Below, in pieces: positions 38,863 through 49,883 of a stretch of DNA of 64,000 nucleotides. The position numbers were made by a program, and so were the translations under genes. Numbering within the stretch: the first letter of the stretch is position 1; every line of letters starts with the position of its first letter. Source of the stretch: Amyelois transitella (lineage: Eukaryota > Arthropoda > Insecta > Lepidoptera > Pyralidae); NCBI RefSeq assembly GCF_032362555.1, contig NC_083509.1, forward strand, positions 7,339,001-7,403,000. Direction: 5' to 3'. The notes under the pieces are model-generated. The model saw only the letters and a program-made list of their open reading frames with translations, did not search any database and was not told the DNA's origin.

Positions 38863-38999
38863 ATACTACAATAGGTACATTTATGAACAACTTACTTTTT
38901 TAACCGTGGTGTACGATTAAAAGAGTAACACAGACAGATTTTCGCATTTAGAATATTAACACATAGTAGAACATTAACATCAGACATTACATAACAACA

Positions 39000-39319
39000 T
39001 AAAATCACACCTCTTTCCCGGAGGGTTAGGCAGAGACTATATCTTTCCACTTGCCATGATCTCTGCATACTTCCTTCGCTTCATCCACATTCATAACTCT
39101 CTTCATGCAAGCTCGGCGGTTTCGGGTACTCTTTACCTGACCCTTTACCAGGACGTCCTTAATTTGATCAAGATACGTTCGTCTAGGTCTTCCCACTCCG
39201 ACCTTTGCCTCCACACTCTTCTTATATATGTACTTAGTCAACCTGCTTTCACTCATACTCTCCACATGACCAAACCATCTTAACATACCCTTTTCTATTC
39301 CTGTAACTACATGAGACAT
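39000..39319 (-). mobile_element. RTE-like LINE, 3' end fragment
   Basis: Minus-strand ORF beginning in the C-terminal part of the RTE ORF (MLRWFGHVESMSESRLTK, GVGRPRRTYLDQIKDVLVKG) and running into '...YPSGKE'. It is the same element as 52545-53800 and is 5'-truncated. Confidence 0.85.
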
Positions 39320-40610
39320 TACTTAATATTATTCCACAGCTTAATAAAGTAACGTCATTTTTGCGTTTGGACTCAAATTTCATCAAAATCGATCCACCAG
39401 TTTAGTCCTGAGAGAAATTTTTATACTGTCACCCCCTATGTAAAGTACAAAGAACTATAATTTTTATTGGTGCTAGAATTTTGATGGGGCATATGTCACA
39501 ACAAATTTCCTTAATTGTCCCGCAGGACCTACCAATCTATTTCTTTGCATAAAAATCGGTATATTAATAGATGCGTCGAAGTCGGTAAAATCCTCAGTCT
39601 GGACTTCCTGCCTGACGGTGGATTAAAACGTAATGGTTCAAGTTACCCGCGATTAGCTCTACCATAAACATTATGACAAAGTAACAAAAACCGACAAAGC
39701 TGGCCACTCACACTAAAACTTTCTCCATCCTACACCGCATGTCAGGTCTTGTTAACGTTACCAAATTAACACTAAAAAAGTAACAGAAATTAACGATATT
39801 CCAAAAAGTTATGAATGACTGATACCGTTATAGGTGTGACATCGGTAATACATATCATCACATCTATATCCCTTGCTTTTTGGCTTAATGATGTAAATGA
39901 GATTCTCGTCCATTGCCTAAAAAAAGTTTATTAATATTTCCCTTATATAACTTTTATTACCACACGGGGAAAAAAGAATATTTGGAACATTTTAAAATAT
40001 TTTTTAAAGTAGCGCGTGCACAAATCGTAAAGTGACAAGAGCCCAGATAGAATTAAGAAGTACCTCGGTTTAAAGGGCTCTACTCACTTTACAATTTATC
40101 CCTGCGACTTGTTGCCCGCCCGATTTTGATGCCACATGGGATAAATTTGTTCAGTATAGATTTGATTAATGTACAATAATTTTAAAATTTCATTTTTGAC
40201 ACCACAAGTCTATAGAGATGAAAAGCCTTTGTTCTATACCCTTATTGACAATGTGAACTCCCTTCTCCTTCCTTCCATTGCCTAGTAAGGAGGCAAGTAA
40301 TGCCAGGTATCATTTGCAATGTGAGTAGTATCCTTTTCTGCAACTTGGGGGACCACTGAAGTGGAGGCATGGACAATATTATTTTCTGTGAGAGGAATCT
40401 TCGACACTTAAACTAAGGAGAAACTAAACGTCATATCGTTAATACATTAAAATAAATTAGACAAAATAATAAACATTACATATTTTTAGATTTATATTTT
40501 ATTATATATACCTAATTTTTTATTTTAAAATGATTTAATACTTATTTTTTTATTTATATTTAGGCGAAAATCTATGAATTAAACGTAATTTTAAAAAAGA
40601 AGGTTAATAA

Positions 40611-41432
40611 CTGGCATTGTAGATGGCGCTAAACTTTGTTGTTTGTGGGCTCGTTTTGTTCGACCGACCGACAAAATAATCGGCAAGTAAGATGGCGGCG
40701 ATTAATGTGAAAGGCGAAACGTTGTCTTATTTCCACTTGTAAATATTACAAGCCTTATATTTAACGATTATAAATGCTATACTTGTGAAGAATAATAAGT
40801 CGGAAGTGAAAATTCATAGTGAATGTTGTGTTTAAAGAACGAACAAAGTGGTTATTCATTTCACAATAGACAAAACCCGTTGCAACCAGCACTCAAGGAG
40901 TCGAGGCCATATTTATGATGTTATCTGTCGTGTGAGCGTCCCCCGAAAACCGCATTGATAAATATTCGTCGAAAATTAAGGCGATGGTATGTCTCTTTTC
41001 ATAAAGATTACTAGTATGTGTTTGACTTTGGAGTTCGATACATTTCTATTTACCTATTGTTCCCCGTATTCTTGACGCTTCCATTACATTCCTAAGCGGT
41101 AGTGTATTTTGTCTAACACTAAACTAGTATCATTGTTTTCAGGTATATAAATTAGTATCAAAGGTTCCATTTAACTATATTCATGTATTTGTAAACTTAA
41201 ATCTTAGGTGGTCTATTAAGATCTGTAATAATTTTGCTGTGAATTGACTAGTCTATTTTTTCTTTTTCAGGAGTATTTTCTACAACTGAAGATTTATTTA
41301 TAAATAGAAGATGATCTGTAGTACTTGGGTTTAGTGGTAGAAAAATAAAGTGTGTGATACAAACTATGGATGAAAGTGTGGACTTCTATTGACATATTAC
41401 ATTGGTGTTAAACAGACAACACGGAGGTGGTA
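40611..41432 (+). promoter_or_regulatory. QSER1-like gene promoter region and 5' UTR exons
   Basis: A GC-richer block at about 40617-40735 (gatggcgct, gaccgaccgac, gatggcggcg) precedes a donor ATG|GTATGT at 40986/40987 and an acceptor tttttcag at 41270, so the 5' UTR probably has one intron (40987-41270). A 17-codon upstream ORF lies at 40692-40742, and a second ATG at 40984-40986 sits exactly at the end of exon 1. The transcription start itself is not visible. Confidence 0.5.
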
Positions 41433-44400
41433 ATGGATCCAGTAGGACCATGGTCAGCATATGCTTCTTACAATCGATTAGCAGGGGTCCAGGCTGGTGC
41501 TGCAAGCGGAGACTTTCATCACCACTTAACCAGTGGTGGTTCTGGATTAGGCAGCCAGTCTGTGCCATCAACAACCAGCCAATTATTACTTCAAGCAGCA
41601 CATACTACAGCATCATTAGCTGGACAACTTGGCTCATCAACGGCATCTCCCTTCAATCCTGGTGGCTTTCTATCCCCACCTGGCTATGATGCTATGTTCT
41701 CGCCGCTTTTTCATCATGCAAATCCAAAACCAGCACATTACAGTTCTTCACTTCAAGCGCAGCACAGACAAGTAATTGCGCAGGCACAAGCGGCTGTTGC
41801 TTCTAAACAATCTTCAGTGGAAACTGAACTGTCATCATTAAGAGAGAATTACTCTCACCAAACACTAGCTGCACAGGGAACTTCCTTTTTTGACCAGTCA
41901 TCAACTCCAGGAAGTACAGCGGGCCTAAGTTGGCAGGGCAATAACCAATTGCCAAGTCCCTTTGGAATATTACCCCATGAAAGTGTAGTGCCCTCATCAC
42001 CAAGCCCAGCAACTACCAAGGCATCAGCAACATATGAAAATTTTAATGCGCATTTTGCAGCAGCACAGACTATAAACAACCACTTGAACTCTCAACTTTC
42101 CAGTGCAACTAAACAAGCTAATAGGGCAGCTTCTCCAGCATCTTCATCAAAACCAGCATCTTCAACATCATCATCAACATTTTTTCAATCCCCTTCAACA
42201 TTTGGGAATCAGACTGATAATTCGTATAGTACAAGCAGTGCAAAAAGTGGTCAGCTTTCATCTCAGCAAGATTACACTGGAAGTAAGTCCTACTCAAGTT
42301 CGGCAAGTTCAACTGCTCACTCTCAGCAGTCATGTATTGTATCTACTCCACCTGTAACCTCTTCCCCCACCCCTCCCAGTAAAGATTACCGTTCTTCCTC
42401 CAGTACAAGTTCACGGCCGTCTTCATCCATCTATAATTCCCAGTCTCCAAAAAACACTAGTAGTAGCGAAAAACCTCGTCAGTCTTCTAGCAGTAGTGGT
42501 AGTAATACAAGTAGCTTTGTTTCGCCTACTTCAAAACCACCACAAGTTCAAACGAAAGCACAAAGTAAAATCTATCCTGAACATTCTAATGAACAAAGAA
42601 AAACTGAATCAAATGATAAGGTGCAACCACAATCTTCACCAATCAGTTACTCCATAATGGATGCTCCAGGGAGACTTAGTTATAGTAGTAGCAGTGCTTC
42701 CAAATCAAATAGAATTGGAAATTCACCTTATTCAACATCTCAGGGGTCTAGCTTTAGACATTATCAAAGTGGAAATAATGTTGAGGCTGATTATCATGTG
42801 CGAGCAAAGAGCAGTTCTAGTACAGATACTGGTTATTCTAGCAGTAGTTCTCAGAATGGCCCTGACTGTGGAGTGGTTGTGGCCAGAAGACTAAGCCCAT
42901 CCCAAGCACCACCACAAACTTCCCCATTAGGCCATGGTTCTAGTCCAGCTTATCCCTTGTATCACAGTCCTATGAATTCCATGAACTCACCTCAACAGCA
43001 TGGGGAACATTTCAAAATTAGTAATCAAGCACCAAGATCCCCATTAGATGCTTCAGTTGCTAGACCTCCTTCTCAAAATAGTCAAGTAGCTTACCCTTCT
43101 GTTATAACTAGGGCTTTAGGAATTGAACAAACCAAAACATTCTCTGAGAATAGGTATGAAAGAAATCAAACTCAGTCTTCCAGTCAAAATTGTTGGGAGA
43201 ATGATCGTCAATCTAATAGGAAGTTCTCTAGTAGTAATAGTGGTAATTTCAACAGTAGTTCTATATCTGAAAGTAACACTCATAATGAAGAGGCGGCCTC
43301 AGCTGCAAGTCAGCGGTCATTAAGTTTAACTGAAAAACAACAAAATTATTTTGATAGTAACAATGTAGCCTTACAAGATCTATCTAGCTGCCGTGGGGAT
43401 CCCATGACGATAGTAAAAAATTTACAGAGTTTACAACAGAGTTGTCAAGTACAAGACTCAAAAACAAATAAAACCCCTGTTGCTTCAACTCCCTCAACAT
43501 CTAGTAAACCTTTAGTACGAAGGAAGAGCACTGAAAAACCAGTGCCTCATACAAATATGAATGAGTTGTCCAATGCAGTAATGGCAGATTATTTGGCAAA
43601 CAGAATTCCTCCTCCAGCCCATAGTTCAACTAGTAACCAACAGCAAAACGGAAGTTATTTCGATTTCGAAAGGTGGAATCTTCCACCTCCACCACCGAAG
43701 ATGTTCCCCGGTTCCTCGGCATTTGGTTCACAAGCCCCATTACACGCCACAAACTTTGCTAATCAACACCAGGCCCTTGCCATGCCTCATAGCCATGCAC
43801 TAACATATTTCCCTCCCTTTCACCTAGGTCCACATCCTGACTTCCAATCCTCTGTGGAGTTAACACCATTGTCGTCTTTTAGCGAGACTCCACCTTCGGC
43901 TTCCTCGTCATCGTTTTCAACGCCTGAAACACGTGAAGAGGAACAGCCTAAGGTGGTAGTTCCTAATATAGAAGAAGAACTTGGTTTCCTTGCAGAACAA
44001 CGGGCTAATACTGCATCGACGGTAGCACCCACTTCTCAGCAGCAGAACCTTAACAGCACTTCACAAGACGCTACTACAAAAATTATGGAAAAAAAATTCA
44101 ATGTTCCTGTTACGGGGCCGGGATCAGGTTTCATGGCTTCTTATTTAAAATTTTTGCAAGGGGAAAGAGATACCTCACCCCCACCGGCCGGTCGAGGTGC
44201 CAGAAAGTCATCCACGTGGTCGCGATCGAATACAAATAGCAATAATATAAATAATAAACCTTACACGCCTAACGAACACAACAAATGTGATTCGACTACC
44301 CCACAACAAAGTGCTAATGGCGCGATGGCGTCATCTAACGTCATAAATGCGGGGATGACACTTAGTAATCCGGCCATGAGTTCAGCGGCGAGCATGAGCA

Positions 44401-47400
44401 CGGCAGGCATATTGGGTGCTAACCAAATACACGGGGCGGCCAACTTGCTCAACGCCCAGAAAGGCGTCGAGTTGGATGACCCGCGTTATTACAATTTGAA
44501 TAAAGATAGAAAACGAAAATATGATGGAAGCGAGGAGTCTGCTTATGACGCAGACGAGGAAGCGAGACGGTTGAACAAACCCGTGCTTAACGTGCCTAGT
44601 ACCCCGCTGAATGACAAGGGCAAAAAAGGTCGCAGTACCATGCACAAGCCGACCCCGTCGGCGGTCGTGGCGCCTCAGCCGGCCGCGCCCAAGAAGCCGC
44701 GCCCCCCGGCCCCGGCGCCCGTGGCGTCGCTGCAGGCGCCGCATCAGCAATACTATTACCAGCAACAGCCTGACGAAGGTGCGTTCAATTTATTAGATTT
44801 CCATTTGCGAAGTAGAGCGCGATGGTGAAGAGCTAGCCCTGAAGCTTGTATGACAGGAGCAAGCTAACTGCTGCGAGGCAGCTTACCGTGAAAACTTGTT
44901 ACATTTTAACTGTGATAAATTAATAATGTAAATTTTAATAAGAAAAATCTATGATTAATAAATTGTAAATAATTTCTATAAAGGAAATGTGATGTATCTA
45001 TATCTTAGTAGAGGTTGATATTTTTAGGGTTACTCTGTAACAAGATTTCACTTTATTGTTATTCATTAATGACACATTCTTAGTGCCATTTAACTGTAAA
45101 TTGTAGAAATTGTGACTCTTGTCATACTCGCTGTTGAAGGGGTGCTACCATTAATAATTCCAAAATTGTGGTATATTTTTATATGGAGTAAAATACCAGT
45201 GGGTGTGTTGTATATATAAATTAATGTATTGTATTTTACAGTATTTGAGTTGAGTTTAGGTGGTACTTACTATATAGTGTATGCATATTCTTTAGCCGAA
45301 AGTGATTTTATATTATAAGAATGAAATGAATTGCATAATAAATTGCAGCTATAAGTAAGTGCAAGATATGTATTAGACGGCCATGCCCTGAACATAAGTT
45401 TTTGTATTTCTATTTAATTGTTATTTGTTTATGCACAATTCTCAATATTTTATGTAAATACTTTTGTATAATAGGAGGAGACTAAAATAAACACGAGTAT
45501 ATTACTGATAATGTGTTAAATATTTTTAATTTGTAATTATTCCTGGTAGCACCCCTCACTTCGCCAAATAGGGATAACATGTACAATTAAGACTAGATTA
45601 TGTGAATGTTTATTATAAATTATTAATGTATTGTAAGAAATTACTACTATGGTGGGTCTGATGTACATGTTATCATACTGATGACTCATAGTCGTCATTT
45701 GGCAATCCCTTCCTTACCTATCCTACCTTGAGTTTGTTAAGATTTGTGGAAAGCTCACGTTTATACAGGTAATATTATTTTCATTTGTAAATACCAAGGG
45801 TTGTGTCAACGGACGGAGTAGAGGATTTTAAAAACCGAAATTCAAGCTTATTTGCCTTGACTTCAAAATTGGATTTAATATTTTTTGCCAATTAAAATGC
45901 TTTCAGAATATAAAAACCATCTCGGAATTTGTTAAGCTTATATTTTATCTGATGATCATCACGGCACCGCCACTCCGTCTGATACGTGCTAACCCTTAAA
46001 TGATAAATTTTTCGACTTCCATATTTATACATGGTTTATTTTAGCTACGCATGGCGCTAGTTTGGGATACGGCATCGGTTATGGTGCTACAGAAAATGAC
46101 AATAGTGGCGATAGGAAATTACATCACATTAAATCGCACCAGCAAATCTCTAGCACCGGCCAGTTAGAAAATACAAGACCAGTTGAAGATATGCCTTATC
46201 AGGTAAATAAAAAAAATTGTTTTAAGTCCAATAATTGCTCCAAGTACCGCTGTGGCGCTAGTGAATAGAACAGGCCCGGGGATATTGTTCAAAAATATTT
46301 ATTTTGCATTGTAAAATCAATCAAGTAAATGGCCTAATAAATTAAGTCCTATAGCTGAGCTTTGTCTTTTTAAGACTGTTGGCTCTGTTTACAACGGAAG
46401 GAAGACGTGATTTTATGTATGTATTTTGTAATAGGCGCGCGGTTGTGAAATAATTAATTTGAGCATAGGTCAAGAAAAAAAGGAACACTTTTCAACTTGA
46501 TGCATTATTAGAGAAAACCCATCTCAAGGCAATTAAAAAAAAACTGAAAGCAGACTGTCTTGTCTCCTGTGATTTGATCTTGATCATTATCAAAAATAAG
46601 GTAGGTGTACTTATGCATGCTGATGTAATGTTTTTATCGTTTTTACCTTATAGATTAAGAAAATTTTAATGTATTATATTTTTTCAGCCAGGAGAATTTG
46701 TGGCGATAAAAAGTGAACTAAACGAAATGTGGCCCGCAATTTGGAGAGTTGACGGCAAAACGTTACTACAAAAATACGAGCCATTTGAAGAAAACGGAAA
46801 GGTTCTTTACAGAAATATATCCACAGTATGTATAAGTTATATGCTTGTAAAAACAATGACATGTGAACATTTCTTTGTTTATTTTAAGTGGAAGTGTATC
46901 ATAATGCAATCGGGGGTTATATTGTATCCTGCGTGATATTCTAATCCATAATGTAAACACCAAAATGTCTATAAAGTTTCGTACAAATCCGTTCATAAGT
47001 TTTTGCGTGTAAGAGTAACAAACACATAAAGTACATGCAATTTTATGTATAAGATAGAATTCAAGATCTAAAATGCGGAAAAGTCAGTTAATGTGGTGCA
47101 AGTTAAAATGATCTTTGTAACTGGTAAACCTGTGGAGCTATTTCCGAATTACAATAAGGCATACGTATCGACGTTTTCTGTCATCATGGGTCTTCAGCAG
47201 GGTTATTTACTGAAGTTAATATGACTTCCGTCTCTAACTATCTTTCGGCTTAACCTTATGGAGGAGATATGGCTTACTAAATTGTATATAGGAGTACATG
47301 CAATAACGATCATATACATTATATTTCAGTATGCAGCTTGGAATCCTGAGAATAAGAAGTTGTACACACAAGTAAATGTAAAAGTGCGATCGCAATCCCA

Positions 47401-49883
47401 CTTGGAGACTGTTGTAGAATTAGTAAGAAATGACGCTTCTCTTGACGACTGCAATTTCATTGAGAAGAGAATGCTGGAAACGCAAATGTATCAAGAAAAC
47501 TTCGAAGTGTACATACAGACTTTAATATCACATGCATTAGATCCTAATTTCCTTACAGAAATATTTCAAGAACAAGGTTAGTATATTTTGTCACATTTTC
47601 AGTTATTAGTTTATTGGCAACGTTAAATGTCAACTGTCAATGTTTTCGGAGTTAAGGTCTTTTTACACACTAAGGCTGTGCACGGGATGTAGTTCATGAG
47701 CAAAAAGCCCAAAATATCATTGTATACATTATAATAGTCAGTAAAATCTGAACTGATTTTTTTAGACTCTGGGCGAAACACGCCTCGAATCCGATCCTGA
47801 TGTATGGGGATAGACCTTTATTCTTTAGGGTTTTGCATGCACTCAAACGGAATATACATATTAACTTAACGTCCTTCGTACCTATTAATTTTCTCCCTGG
47901 CGTTAATAAATATATTCGGGAAAACAAGCCTGAAAGTGTCTCTTGACCATGATCCTAGATTGGGTAAGTTGGATATGAAGCGACTTCCGTCTATTTCCGC
48001 AACCTTTGCAGAACCTAACCCATATTGCATCATGGTAAAAACTTCACTAGGTGAATGTGCCTATTGCTATAGTCGCCTTTTAACGACATCCATGGGCAAT
48101 AGTTGGATAGATGTTATTCTATCGTGTTTGAATTCCAGACGAGTACTTCCTATCGAACGTGAAGACGGTAGACGAAGTGACAGAACGCATGCGTTCCCGG
48201 GTGTCGTGCGTGGCGGGCGGCGTGGGCGGCGGCGCGGGCGGCGGGGCGCGCGCGCTGGACGCGGCCGTGGGCACGTTCCCGGGGCTCAGCGTGGCGGCGG
48301 GCGCGGGCGGCTGCCGCGCCTGCTCGCGGCCCGCCGCGGCGCGCCTGCTGCTCTACGGCCAGCCCTACAACCCGGGCACGCTGGAGCCCGTGCAGCCCGA
48401 CGCTAGGCTCGCCTATGAAAAGGTACCAATTAATAGAGAAGAACCCGGTGTCCGCCTGTGATCACAATAGTTTGCTCAGAATAAGAAGCTACTCTGTAGG
48501 ATCTTAAAAATATTGCAGAATAAACTAACCCTTATCACTTTACGGTTCCACTTTACTACGGTTCCACTTTACGGTTTACACATGTATCCAGTTGTGGGGT
48601 TTGTGTATGTGCGAGTTTCCTTACGATGTTTTCCCTCGCTATAAGAAAATCGGTTAGCACTCGAAAGTAACGTACATAAGGAAGAGAATTATTGGTATAT
48701 GGCTAAGGCCTACCTTTTGAACCTGTGCCTCTTTGCGCAAAACTTATTTTCCTCTGGCACCTTATTGATTCGACCACAAACCTCTATCCCACTCCCATAT
48801 TATAAACAAGTATAACTTTTCGTAGATGAAGAAAAGAGATATGTGGAAATTGGAAAGATGAAGGCTTTGTCTTCCCCTCAGAGAAATAGGCATATTGATA
48901 ATACGTTACAAGCGACCCGTTCCAGCTGCGCTTGGGTGGTAGCATTAATAGATTGATTCAAGAGAAGTTTTCTCTTGAATCACTCTTTCTATTAACAAAA
49001 CTGCATCATAATCCGTCTTGTAGTTTTAAAGATCTGCTTAGTACTTTGCATAGATACAGAGGGACAGACGCGGGTAGTGATTTTTACTCCGTATGATGAT
49101 TCGGAACCCGACTTCTGCTAACAAATCATATTAAGTACTTGGTACACAATTGTTTTTCAGGAATTCCTTGTATGTGGAACTTGCTGCGGTCGCGTGCAAC
49201 TGTTCTCAAGGATATCGCATCAAAAGTATCTAATGTACGCCGAATGCAGTAAGCGTGTAACGGAGAAACGAATGCAAAATCCCAATAAAGATACCACGGT
49301 TATATTAAATGAGCTGCTTGCAGACGAATCGTGGTTATTACAGGTAAATAAACGTTTTATTTCCATTAGTAAAATTGTCAGACTTAACAAAAATAATTGG
49401 AATTATTTGTCAAGGTCACAAATGTTCAGTGTTTCTTAATTCGTGTATAGACACAGATGTTACAATAATAAGTAGTTGAATGACAACTATTACAATGAAA
49501 ACTTTGGTCCTTTAATCTTGCACTCGTCTTTAAATTGGCGAAATGGACTTTTTCTTGAATTGTTTCTTATTTGAGTTTTAAAATAGATGTATGAATGAGT
49601 GTATATGTTAGAGTGAATGGGTAAGGGCCCGTGCAGCGTGCCGCCGACTTCGTCCGACCGAGGTCTGACCGACTAGGACATCCATCGAAAGGCCATCAAC
49701 GCATCGCTTCCTCGTACGATATTAAGCCAATTAAGACGTCGTCTTCAACCTCAAAACACGCTTTTACAAATTATTGTTATAATACATTGTTTGCAGTTAT
49801 TCCGAGACGTGCGGCACTCGTGGGCCGAGGCGGAGTCCTGGGACCGCAAGATGCGGCACGCGATGACGCGGCAAATGATTTAA
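41433..49883 (+). CDS. DUF4211-type Ser/Gln-rich protein (QSER1/PRR12-like)
   Basis: Large nuclear-type protein, 1480 aa from exons 41433-44778, 46045-46202, 46688-46825, 47330-47576, 48139-48422, 49161-49343 and 49797-49883, all in phase. The first exon encodes about 1115 residues of low-complexity Ser/Gln/Pro sequence with short conserved-looking islands ([13 protein letters not shown] near 898-910) and a basic NLS-like DRKRKYD near 1025. Exons 2-7 encode a globular C-terminus: [16 protein letters not shown], a segment with [10 protein letters not shown], a CRAC...CGTC pair suggesting a zinc ribbon, [11 protein letters not shown] and a final helical [26 protein letters not shown]. This order fits the DUF4211 region of QSER1/PRR12 chromatin-associated proteins; the assignment is from memory of the family. 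Exon 5 has a Gly/Ala-rich, very GC-rich insert. ATG 41433 is chosen as the first in frame. Confidence 0.85.
44779..45500 (+). other. Intron 1 of the QSER1-like gene with alternative 3' end
   Basis: If the donor at 44779 (GAAG|GTGCGT) is not used, the frame continues for 16 codons to a TGA at 44826-44828. AATAAA signals follow at 44957-44962, about 45330 and about 45486. This would make a protein without the DUF4211-like region. It may instead be simple intron. Confidence 0.45.
46370..46430 (-). repeat. SINE-like repeat fragment (tagacagagcc family)
   Basis: 'gtctttttaagactgttggctctgtttacaacgg' is the reverse complement of the core at 38795-38830. It lies in intron 2 of the QSER1-like gene. 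Confidence 0.5.
47940..48090 (+). repeat. Lepidopteran dispersed repeat (gaccatgat family)
   Basis: In intron 4 of the QSER1-like gene: 'cttgaccatgatcctagattgggt', 'gaagcgacttccgtct', 'cgcaacctttgcagaacctaacccatattgcatcatgg'. The ORF starting at 47936 is repeat plus exon 5 in the wrong frame. Confidence 0.6.
48904..49090 (+). repeat. Lepidopteran dispersed repeat (GCGACCCG family) with internal hairpin
   Basis: In intron 5 of the QSER1-like gene; matches 33766-33950. Positions 48954-48966 and 48970-48982 are exact reverse complements around a 3-nt loop, made by an inverted duplication of the 'cttgaatca' block. Confidence 0.55.
49622..49700 (+). repeat. Single end of the GGGCCCGTGCAGC MITE
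   Basis: 'aagggcccgtgcagcgtgccgccgacttcgtccgaccg' matches the terminal repeats of the element at 62222-62704. No second end is present nearby. In the last intron of the QSER1-like gene. Confidence 0.55.

Larger units (their letters stand above)
36736..40610. other. Intergenic region between DENND5 and the QSER1-like gene
   Basis: AT-rich. Holds the DENND5 3' UTR (AATAAA at 37099-37104), a hairpin at 38062-38114, a SINE-like repeat at 38756 and an RTE fragment at 39000. The ORF 37606-37893 has no recognised content. Confidence 0.5.

Noticed and set aside
44382-44765. 127-aa minus-strand ORF
   Set aside because: Opposite the Pro/Ala-rich end of the QSER1-like first exon; no family pattern, explained by GC-rich codons on the other strand.
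45800-45990. Small MITE with GACGGAGTRG ends in intron 1 of the QSER1-like gene
   Set aside because: Only about 10 bp of inverted match at the two ends and no second copy noticed; too weak to annotate.
47936-48406. 156-aa ORF with Arg/Gly-rich end
   Set aside because: First half is a dispersed repeat, second half is exon 5 of the QSER1-like gene in a wrong frame.
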